Shown piece after piece: positions 36,321 to 44,313 of a stretch of DNA of 64,000 nt. Numbering within the stretch: position 1 is the first letter of the stretch; each line of letters begins with the position of its first letter. Under the pieces are notes generated by a model. It saw only the letters and a list, made by a program, of their open reading frames with translations. It was not told where the DNA came from and ran no database searches. Made by a program: the position numbers and the translations under genes. The DNA is from Acanthosepion esculentum (Eukaryota > Mollusca > Cephalopoda > Sepiida > Sepiidae): NCBI GenBank assembly GCA_964036315.1, contig OZ038509.1:29776968-29840967 (forward strand). The letters run 5' to 3'.

Positions 36321-36374
36321 CCGCGAAAAAGTGAAGGGACCTAATATATATATATATAACTTCTGTAAAATTAA

Positions 36375-36436
36375 GGGGGTAATTTGCGTTGTATTTAGGG
36401 GTAAATTTACTGATCTTACTCGTCTAAATTACTGCG
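36375..36436. repeat. Left inverted flank of the telomere-like tract
   Basis: TTTACTGATCTTACTCGTCT followed by AAATTAC matches the reverse complement of about 36905-36965. Confidence 0.75.
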
Positions 36437-36530
36437 CACTTAAGTTGTGTCGAAATGCAACTGTTGTTTTTTTAAGTAAAGCTTTCTTTCTTAAATTAAA
36501 AAACAAACAAATTAAATAATAAAATAAAGA

Positions 36531-36751
36531 ACCCTAACCCCAATCTTAACCCTAATCTCAACCCTAACCCTAACTTTAAATTAAAAAAAGTTAAATAATG
36601 AAATATAGAACCCTAACCCCAAACCTAACCCTAACCTTAACCTTAACCCTAACTCTAACCTTAATCTTTATCCGATAATATCCCTTATTAATTTAAAAAA
36701 AACAAAACAAAAAAAAAACAAATAATAAAATAAGGAACCCTAACCCTTTGT
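36531..36751 (+). repeat. Interstitial telomere-like repeats (CCCTAA-type), degenerate
   Basis: Clusters of CCCTAA, CCTAAC and CTTAAC variants occur at 36531-36576, 36609-36672 and 36736-36750. Each is introduced by a similar AT-rich leader ending AATAATAAAATAAAGAACCC (or close variants), so a telomere-like plus leader unit is itself repeated. The tract is too short and degenerate to be a chromosome end. Confidence 0.8.
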
Positions 36752-36904
36752 AAAGAGCCTGATTATGTACCAAATAAAAAAATTATTTAATTTGTTATTT
36801 TTAATTTGTCCCTTTTTCTACATAGAAAAAAGGGTTTTCTGTTAAAAAATAAAGCAACACTTGTCCACTCGTCATTGCTTTCCAACAGTAATTATTTGTA
36901 TTGC

Positions 36905-37025
36905 ATTGTAATTTAGACGAGTAAGATCAGTAAACGCAGTAAATAGACCTTAATTACGTTTCCGCGAAAGTGTTCCGCAGTTAGGGTTCCTTATTTTATT
37001 ATTTGTTTTTTGTTTTTTTTAAACA
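36905..37025. repeat. Right inverted flank of the telomere-like tract
   Basis: AATTTAGACGAGTAAGATC onwards is the inverted partner of 36375-36436. At 36980-37020 a reversed leader (TTAGGGTTCCTTATTTTATT, then a T/G-rich run) is the inverted form of the leaders before the CCCTAA clusters. The whole looks like a palindromic arrangement about the tract. Confidence 0.7.
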
Positions 37026-37714
37026 AGCCCCGCAATGATGGACGAATGAACGCGACTGAGTTCGAATTTTTATTGTCGATAACTCCAAAACTGTATATTC
37101 TATCATAAATTTTGTTGTTATTTTCGAGTTTTGATGCTCCTTTCTAAGTTTTTTTCTTCTTCTTTGTAATCCAAAGAAGAGTCTGTAATTATAATCGATC
37201 CTGGCTTGGCATCTCGACATCAATCACTTTCCCTGCCGTTATGACGTGACTTCCCCTGCGTCTTCTTTTCTAGAAAGATTTTTATGTCAGTTTTTCTGAT
37301 GACCTAGGACTGCATGAATTTAAGCGTACTACTAGATTGGCAATTAGGTCTCGCCGTTTTATTGCTGTAACCGTATGTTTTATATGAATAGTTTCTTTCT
37401 TTACTAGCAAAATTTATGTGGAAAACTCTCCATTTGTTGCTTCCATGTCCGACCTGTTTCGTGCATATATATCAATAACGTAATCAGTTTCGAACTTTAC
37501 ATTCTAAAAACTCATGGATCTATTTTACGCTATATCGATATTGTGAACAGAACCATCTTTTAAAATGGTAAAAAAAAAACAATATTTTTCGATTCTGACT
37601 AATGAGTGCCAATCAAAAAAATGAAAGGTTATGTCGGGGTCATAATAATCCTTAATATTTTGTGTTTTTTCTGCTTTGTCTCTGAGGATATCTTCTTTCA
37701 GATTTATCAAAAAT
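37026..37714. other. No recognised feature
   Basis: Short open frames on both strands here have no motif or start context that I can support. Confidence 0.4.
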
Positions 37715-37880
37715 CGCTTCATTATCTTCCTTTGAATTTGATTTTGCAAAAGAACATGGGAAGCAACTCGTGTTCAGAGGTTGTCTCCCCCTTGTTGTTT
37801 TATGTAATTTTAGCTTCTCTCTTTATCGTGGAATAATGCATTTGATTTACTCTTTTTGGAAAAGTAAAGATATACCAAAA
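37715..37880 (+). repeat. Dispersed direct repeat, copy 2
   Basis: Partner of 34330-34490. Here CTTTTTGGAAAAGTAAAG is followed by ATATACCAAAATGG with no insertion. This resembles an empty version of the site occupied at 34501, but downstream sequence beyond 36358 does not match. Confidence 0.7.
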
Positions 37881-39605
37881 TGGTTACGTTATACTCGAGT
37901 GAAATACTTAATTGTTTTCGGGTCTAGTTTTTGTCTTATTTTTCATATAAACAATGCATGTCGGACAAAAAGTATATATGACGTTGGTTTCTCAGACAAA
38001 AAAAATGAAATTGATATTTCTTCGTGATTCAAGGCAATTGTTTTATTTATCAGACCTCAACCTGATAAGAAATAAAATATTCAATATAGATGAAGTATAG
38101 ATAGAGGTGACTGGGGATAGGGTCGTCTTAACAGCATTATACTAGGCTTCTGAGCAAACCAATGTGCTGGGGCTCCTCCGACAACCACTCACATAAATAA
38201 AAAGTAAATGGTCGATTAATTTTATTGGCTGTTATGAAAAGGGGTTTGAGAGGAAGTAAAAGAAGGCAGAGTCCGTATAGCTTGAGTGAAGCTTTATTCC
38301 ACTAGAAATCTACTCCGGTAGCGAACCGTAACAAGAAAATGGCCGACTACCTCATGGAGAGAGAAAGACAAAAACAAAGGGAAATCAATCAGTCCTGGAA
38401 AGTCAGGGAAAAATTAAAGAGTTCTGTTATTATCACCACATTGATACTTCAACAAAACTGGTGTTAATAAAACATTAAAACTTCCTGTACAGCAGCAATT
38501 AACCAACATTATAAACAATACGCAAGGCTTGAAAAACGCAATAATACTCAGTAAACCACGCAGATTAAATGGCACAGTATGAATTACTACGAACTTATTA
38601 TAGCAAGCATTTGCAGCATTTCTTTTCAGAGAATTGCTTTATTATTGACTTGAAACCAATGGTCTTTAGGAATAGGATGTTATTTTCCATGCACAATAAA
38701 GCTATCCCATTGTGCTACGAAGTTGATTTATTATAAGTTTCAGTCTTGAAAAAGAATGTTCTCCTATACAGTAGGTTACCATTGTTCGCATGCACACTCT
38801 TAGTGCAATTTCAATATTCAGGAATACAGATTTCAAATTGTTTAAAATTATTTTTTCTGTACAGTGCAGGGAAGGTCATTTTCTGTGTGGTTTCATATCG
38901 TTCTTTTTATAGTAATATTTGTTCTTGGTGTAGAAATATTAACCCTTCCCACTTTGAATTCTATCGTGACACTTTGCTCAATTTGGCTAAGTCTGGAACA
39001 AGGCTTAAATCGGAGGTTCTCTCTGGCAGCAAGTCACGTGGGATTCGGTAGAGTGGTCGCCTTTTGTCTGGAACTCCGGAACAACTGGCTTGGTCTCTTG
39101 TGCTCTTCTTATATTGACTTTCACCCAAAACTGGCATGGGGCTTGACGTAGTTAGGGGACCTGATATTTCACTAGTCAGTGATTCTCCATTAGAGAGATT
39201 CCACACAGATCCACGCGTGTCTACATTTTTACTAAAAGGACTTTTCGCGCGTCAACACTTGACTCAACTTTCAACCTCTTTCTGTCTCTCTCTGAATTCA
39301 TTAAACATTTCTAAAAAAAAGTGTTATCTACACTACTAAACAGAAACTGTAATTCAAGCATTAAGACAAAAAATACAGTCCAGGGTGAATAGCTCTGTCA
39401 AAACAAGAACAAACAAAAATCAACAAAAATCTCGCATTACATTACTTTCAAATTTATCCCTCGATAAAGTTTCCTTAATATTACATGTGAACATTTTTCT
39501 AAACAAAGGAACATTCCTGAACTGTAACTCATTGAGATACTTATTTCACATTTCGTCAAACATCCTTATAACCAAAACACAAGCTTTTCCAAATTGTATT
39601 AATTG
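37881..39605. other. Unresolved intergenic or old transposon sequence
   Basis: No family is recognised. Two patches are less AT-rich. 38100-38350 contains AATAAA on the minus strand near 38298. 39000-39260 contains a CACGTG at about 39036, a minus-strand TATAAG-like box near 39110 and the small hairpin TCACT/AGTGA at about 39170-39183. A minus-strand LTR spanning these is possible but no ends or target duplication were found. Confidence 0.3.
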
Positions 39606-39613
39606 TATATAAA
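39606..39613 (+). promoter_or_regulatory. TATA box in the presumed 5' LTR
   Basis: TATATAAA about 200 bp upstream of the primer-binding site, where the U3 promoter of an LTR would lie. LTR borders are not resolved. Confidence 0.35.
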
Positions 39614-39805
39614 TGTTCAGTGTTTTTTCTAAATTGAATTCATGACTACCGTTGTTTCTTTGTTCAATTTTGTCTTGATATTTATTCAACTTGTATGTCT
39701 ATGCTTAATATTGTTGTGATTAATATGAAGAACATGCTTTCCACACATATCTCAAACAAAAAACCTTCTGATTCCACACTCATTTCATAGCAATCCCAAC
39801 AAAAT

Positions 39806-39825
39806 TGGTAACCCCTAACGTTTGA
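39806..39825 (+). promoter_or_regulatory. Decayed tRNA-Trp-type primer-binding site
   Basis: TGGTAACCCCTAACG compares well with TGGTGACCCCGACG, complementary to the 3' end of metazoan tRNA-Trp, which CsRn1-group elements use. Two more degenerate versions (TTGATCACCGCCGACATTCG near 39836 and TTGGTATCTTCGAC near 39872) follow. Confidence 0.5.
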
Positions 39826-39952
39826 ACAGCAATATTGATCACCGCCGACATTCGTATCTTCACCTACAAAATTGGTATCTTCGACTTTTAAATAAGGCTA
39901 CAACATAATTGATAACCACATTATTCCCAAGAAGAAAAAAACCTCAGTCGAC

Positions 39953-40285
39953 ATGGCAGATCCTACACGACCAACTCACCAAATGTCCTCTGTCGTGATA
40001 TCAGATGACCCGACTCCAGATGTTAACCAGCAACTCCATTTTTTGACTGCCGAACTAAAGAAACTGTCTTTACGCCTCGACAGAATTCAAAGCATTCCTG
40101 GACGGTGTCGCGATACTTCAGCTAATAGACACAATCCTGGTAGGCGACGATCAACGTCTAGACATACTCGTCACCGCCAAAGAATCTATTGCTGGTATCA
40201 TGAAGTGTTTCGCGCCCGCTCAAGAAAGTATCAGCCACCATGTGCGTATAAAAACGCGGGAAACGCCGAACCTGGAAGCCATTAA
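39953..40285 (+). pseudogene. Gag remnant of the CsRn1-like element
   Basis: The 110-codon frame starts at ATG after CAGTCGAC. Residues 20-45 (DDPTPDVNQQ, then a Leu/Lys helix) look like the Gag N-terminus, and the end (WYHEVFRARSRKYQPPCAY, near residues 80-100) resembles the unusual C-x-Y-H-x(n)-C-x3-C zinc motif of CsRn1-group Gag; one Cys position reads Tyr. Such Gag proteins are normally well over twice this length, so the middle is deleted. An alternative frame in the middle (AFLDGVAILQLIDTILVGDD) is also gag-like, indicating frameshifts. It stops at 40283. Confidence 0.6.
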
Positions 40286-40314
40286 AGGCGCGTGATGATA
40301 GGGCAGATAACGGA

Positions 40315-40620
40315 AATCGCCTATTCTACGTTTTCAACAACAACAGCAAATTAAAATTCCTAGCTTACACTGGCGCTCAAATCAGCGTTATACCGCTGAG
40401 TTATTGTAACAAGTCGTCAATAATACCTAGACAAGCACAACTCAAGCTACAGGCCGCAAACGGCACATCCATCAACACGTATGGCGAGCGTGTTATGTCT
40501 CTAAGCATCGGCCTACGGAGAGAATATACATGGACCTTCACTATAGCCGATGTAGAGATACCGATTTTAGGAGCGGATTTCTTCGCACACTTCAACTTGT
40601 CCGTCGAACTGTCATCTTGA
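40315..40620 (+). pseudogene. Retroviral-type aspartic protease remnant, active-site Asp changed
   Basis: A 101-codon open stretch reads RLFYVF at its start, then FLAYTGAQISVIP, LQAANGTSINTYG and EIPILGADFFAHFNL. This is the fold order of a Ty3 protease: the active-site loop (normally D-T/S-G-A), the flap, and the I-L-G-x-D/N-F/W-L helix. The active-site Asp is Tyr (TAC at 40366-40368), so even if expressed it could not work. It is in a different frame from gag and the same frame as the RT segment beginning 40645, from which it is separated by the TGA at 40618. Confidence 0.8.
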
Positions 40621-40644
40621 ACACTTACCAATACGCGCACGGAT

Positions 40645-41137
40645 ATGCGACGACGCGGATTTTTATCCAAGCTTTCCACGGTTGGACTGACTGCTCTGAT
40701 ACCTAGTGCAAATGGTTGCGAAGATTTGCTTAAGCAGTACAAATCTCTTTTATCACCGTTCACTTGTACAGAACCCATAAAGCACAACACTACACACTCA
40801 ATTAAGACAACTGGACCCCCAGTCCACGTTTCACCCCGTCGTCTACACCCAACTAAATTACGGGTGGCTAAGGAAAAATTCGAGAATATGCTCAAGTTGG
40901 GCATAAAGACCATCTTCTATTTCTTATGCCACGCCGTTACACATGGTCCCTAAGAACGAACCTGATACCTGGCGACCGTGTGGAGATTACAGACTCCTAA
41001 ACGCTCGAACCGTGCCAGACAAATATCCAATTCCTCATATTAAGGACTTTGCTTTGTCCCTTGAAGGCGCTACTGTCTTCACCAAACTAGACTTAAGGAA
41101 GGCTTTTTATCAGATACCTATCAAACCATCTGATATT
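40645..41137 (+). pseudogene. RT N-terminal part of the CsRn1-like element
   Basis: From 40645 the linker reads LSTVGLTALIPS, EDLLKQYKSL, then VSPRRLHPTKLRVAKEKFEN and MLKLG. A frame change near 40902 moves the family similarity (RPSS, then TPLHMVPKN) into the frame that runs from 40907 and includes [23 protein letters not shown] and [15 protein letters not shown] with the first catalytic Asp. Similarity stops at the codon for Ile before TGT at 41138, where the solo LTR begins. The gene resumes at 41703. Confidence 0.85.
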
Positions 41138-41702
41138 TGTAGTGGACCGGCCGTGTGAGAATGGAAGAAGTAGAGAAGATGAATTATCTCTGGGTTAAGA
41201 CTTCGATGGCCGGTCCAGCCACATAAAAATGTTGGACTTTAATGGAGTCCAAAGAAACAAACAAGACAGATATATATGTATGCGAACAAATATATATTAT
41301 TAACAAACAGGTTAAAACAGATTGATACACGAATTTACAAATACATCATTTAAAACATGAATAAAGCGTTAGTGTCTGTATGGAAAGTTATTGTGTTGTG
41401 TATTGAATTGAAATGTCCGTACGGTTTGGTGAATTTTGTTTTAGCGTATTCCCTGAACATGGGAAACGCTGGTTGTGTGTGAGAGTTCACATACTGGAGA
41501 TGTTAAGAAAAGGTTTTTGTACCTCGCACCACGTGCGACGGTTGCCGGCCTCAAGCGAGGCAAGTTGGCCGCACGTGGGCGCAGCCGTGGAAAGAGCTGT
41601 GGAAAGAGAGGCAGAGGCGAAAGGTCAGCCCGTATTTATACTCCCGGGAGAGAGAGACCACTGGTGAAGCGTTAAGAAAATGAAGGGGAGCTAACTGCGA
41701 CA
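41138..41702 (-). mobile_element. Solo LTR (565 bp) in the RT gene, TATT target duplication
   Basis: It starts TGTAGTGG and ends CTGCGACA (TG..CA), flanked by perfect TATT at 41134-41137 and 41703-41706. RT similarity stops and resumes exactly at these points. On the minus strand TATAAATA (41640-41633) lies about 62 bp from the start and ATTAAA (41243-41238) about 395 bp downstream, so the LTR is probably minus-oriented. A 10-bp inverted repeat TGGACCGGCC/GGCCGGTCCA (41143-41152, 41208-41217) could form a hairpin near its 3' end. It is G+C richer than the surroundings at 41520-41660. Solo LTRs arise by recombination between the two LTRs of a full element. Confidence 0.85.
41633..41640 (-). 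promoter_or_regulatory. TATA box of the solo LTR
   Basis: TATAAATA on the minus strand within a G+C-richer context (GGGAG before it, CGGGC after it). Confidence 0.55.
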
Positions 41703-42076
41703 TATTAATAAAACAGCGATTACGATACCGTTCGGTTTATACGAATTTACCCGAATGCCGTTCGGACTCCGTAATACAGCGCAGTCTTTTCAGCGTCTTA
41801 TAGACGAAGTCCTCCGCGGATTACCTTATTGACGACGTACTGATAGCAAGTAAAACGCCCTAGGAACATCGTAACCATCTACAATCAGTCTTTGAACGTT
41901 TACAACATTACGGATTAAAGCTAAACATCGATAAATACTTATTCGCTGTCCCCAAATTAACTTTCCTTGGCCACGTCATTGATAAGAATGGGTTAACTCC
42001 CCTAGACGAAAAGGTCAAGGCCATTAATGATTTCCCACCACCGTCAACATTACGACAGCTATGACGATTCATTGGC
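41703..42076 (+). pseudogene. RT C-terminal part of the CsRn1-like element
   Basis: After the target duplication the RT reads KTAITIPFGLYEF, RMPFGL, QSFQRLIDEVL up to about 41824. A frame change with loss of about four codons follows, so the Y-x-D-D box survives only as IDDVLIAS (from 41828). Then come ERLQHYGLKLN, FLGHVI and a PPPSTLRQL thumb segment. In-frame stops are TAG at 41861-41863 and TGA at 42062-42064. The order and spacing are otherwise normal for Ty3 RT. Confidence 0.85.
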
Positions 42077-42928
42077 ATGATCAACTATTATCGCCGATTT
42101 ATACGTGACTGTGCCATTATAATTCTTCCACTGAAGAATCTCCTTTCTAAGCACAAGCGAAAAAACCCGAAGATTGTGTTATCTGTGGACGAGCTAGATT
42201 CTTTTCGTAAAACGAAGCAAGCTTTGCAGGATTGTACCAAACTTGTGTATATCACATCTTCACCCGACGCGAAACTGACGATAGATACCGATGCGTCGTC
42301 GGATACAGTTGATGCAGTACTTCATCAGTTAGTCAACAGTGTGGAAAGACCACTGTCATTTTTCTCGATTAAGCTAAATACGGCCCAACAGAAGTATAGT
42401 ACCTTCAGCCGTGAACTGTTGGCAATTTATTTAGTCATCAGACACTACCGGTACATTCTAGAAGTTCGTGATTTTTCCATTTTTACAGACCATAAGCTAC
42501 TTACATACGCTCTACATGCTAAGTCGGATAAACACAATCCGTGTGATATCAGCTACATGGACTACATATCACCATTCTCATCGGATATATGCTACATTAG
42601 TGGAGCTAGTAATACCGTGCCCGACACCTTGTCTCGAACAACTCTCATCGCAGTGCAGAGTACGACACTGAACTTTGATAATCTAGCTGACGAGCAAGCC
42701 AAGGATGAAACCCTGCAAGCTATCCACTCAGACACTTCTTTAAAAATTGAAAAAAGACCGCTCCCGTTTACGAACAGGTCAGTCTATTGTGACACCAGCA
42801 AAGGTAACCCGCGTCCGTACATTCCGCCAAATATGCGCCGTCTGATTTTCGAACATTTCCATTCACAAGCACATCCTGGAGGCAAGGCGACGTTGCGGAC
42901 CATATCGGACAGATTTATGGAATTATAG
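42077..42928 (+). pseudogene. RT thumb, RNase H and truncated integrase of the CsRn1-like element
   Basis: This is the longest intact piece, 283 codons in the same frame as the preceding RT remnant. It reads INYYRRFI (RT thumb end), then RNase H with catalytic Asp72 (TDAS), Glu113 (SRELLAI) and Asp138 (FTDHK), followed by a NTVPDTLSR motif (usually N-x-V-A-D-A-L-S-R). From about residue 250 the integrase zinc-binding domain begins (FEHFHS, AHPGGKATLRTI). It ends SDRF; the last codons ATG GAA TTA TAG are already satellite B sequence. The methionine at 42077 is simply the first ATG after the stop at 42062, not a real start. Confidence 0.9.
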
Positions 42929-43800
42929 CTGATTTTGTTTTTTTGTCAAATGAAAATTACAAAATCAAATGGAATTATTACTATTTTGTTATTTTTCAAT
43001 TAAAAATGTTCAAATCCAAGAGAATTATAGCTGATTTGGTTATTTTTCAATTGCAAATGTTTAAATCAAATGGGATTTTAGCTGATTTTGTTGTTTTTCA
43101 TTTGCAAATGTGCAAATCAAATGGAATTATAGAAGATTTTCTTATTTATCAATTGAACATGTGGAAATTAAGTAGAAATATAGCAGATTTTGTTATTTTT
43201 CAATTTAACATTTTGGAATCAAATGTAATTATAGCTGATTTTGTCATTTTTCAATTGAAAATGCTGAAATCAAGCACAATATAGTTCATTTTGTGTTTAT
43301 CAATTTAAAATTTTGAAATTAAGTGGAATTATAGCATATTTTGATATTTTTTGAGAGAAAGATGTGAAATCAAATAGAATTATAGCTGGTTTTGTCATTT
43401 CTCAATTGAAAATGTTGGAATCAAATACAATTATATTTGATTTTATTATTTTTCACTTGAACATATTTAAATCAAATGGAATTATAGCTCATTCCATTAT
43501 TAAGTTAACTGGAATTATAGTTCATTCCATTATTAAGTTAACTGGAATTATAGATGAATTCAGTATTTATCAATTGAAAATATTGAAATCAGACAGAATT
43601 ATAGATGATTTTGTAATTTTTCATTCAAATATACGGCCAGTTTTCTTATTTTCCAATGCAAAATTATAAAATTATATAGAATTATAGCTATTTTTGTTAT
43701 TTTTCAATTGAAAATGTTAAAATCCAATGTAATTCTTGCATATTTTGTTATTTATCAATTGAAAATGTTAAAATCAAATGGAATTATAACAGATTTTTTA
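42917..43800. repeat. Diverged left edge of satellite B
   Basis: The units nearest the Ty3 junction carry many substitutions and small indels (for example GCTGATTTTG, GTGCAAATC, GAAGATTTTC, and truncated units TAAGTTAACTGGAATTATAG repeated twice near 43505-43550). Homogeneous units start after about 43800. Confidence 0.8.
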
Positions 43801-44299
43801 TTTTCAATTGAAAATGTTAAAACCAAATGAAATTAGAGAAGAGTTTCTTATTTTTCAATTGGAAATGTTAAAATCAAATGGAATTATTGTTGACTTTGTC
43901 CCCAAATTGAAAATGTTAAAATCAAGTGGAATTATAGCAGATTTTGTTTATTTTTCAATTGAAAATATTATAGTCAAATGGAACTATAGCAGATTTTGTT
44001 AATATCCAATTGAAAATGATAAAATCAAGTGAAATTATACCAGATTTTGTTCTTTTTCTATTGAAAATGTTAAAATCAAAAGGTATTATAGCAGATTTTG
44101 TTATTTTTCAATTGCAAATGTTAAAAACAAATGGAATTATTGCAGATTTTCTTATTTTTCAATTGAAAATCAAATTGTATTATAGCAGATTTTTTATTTT
44201 TCAATTGAAAATGTTAAAATCAAATGAAATTATAACAGGTTTTATTATTTTTCAAATGAAAATGTTAAAATCAAATGGAATTATAGCAGATTTTGTTAT

Positions 44300-44313
44300 T
44301 TTTCAATTGAAAA
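44300..44313. other. Representative palindrome in satellite B
   Basis: TTTTCAATTGAAAA is a perfect 14-bp palindrome at the unit boundary of most copies. Confidence 0.7.

Larger units (their letters stand above)
34501..36342. mobile_element. TIR-bounded DNA element in a (TA)n site, possibly Tc1/mariner-like
   Basis: AGGTCCCTTCACTTTTT at 34501-34517 is repeated perfectly and inverted at 36326-36342, giving 17-bp terminal inverted repeats. Both termini abut TA-repeat DNA (34485-34500; 36343-36358), consistent with TA-targeting Tc1/mariner-type transposition, though no transposase is visible in the 1.84 kb. The family name is a guess based on TA flanks. The left arm at 33371-33990 would then be a second, inverted, truncated copy of its right half. 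Confidence 0.55.
39606..42916 (+). mobile_element. CsRn1-like Ty3/gypsy element, 5' part present, truncated by satellite B
   Basis: In order on the plus strand: a TATA box, a decayed primer-binding site, a shortened gag, protease, RT, RNase H and the start of integrase. The primer site and a C-x-Y-H type Gag zinc-finger remnant suit the CsRn1 group. The element is dead: catalytic protease Asp lost, stop at 40618, frameshift near 40902, a 565-bp solo LTR in RT, deletion and frameshift before the RT active-site box, stops at 41861 and 42062. It is cut in the integrase zinc-binding region by satellite B at about 42917; no 3' LTR remains. Confidence 0.85.

Noticed and set aside
36531..36751. True chromosome end
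   Set aside because: The tract is short, degenerate and flanked on both sides by other sequence, so it is interstitial.
36999..37223. 74-codon basic minus-strand ORF
   Set aside because: No recognised motif; it overlaps the telomere-like flank and T-rich runs.
38746..39339. Overlapping ORFs on both strands
   Set aside because: None has a motif; their overlap in several frames suggests chance in a less AT-rich patch.
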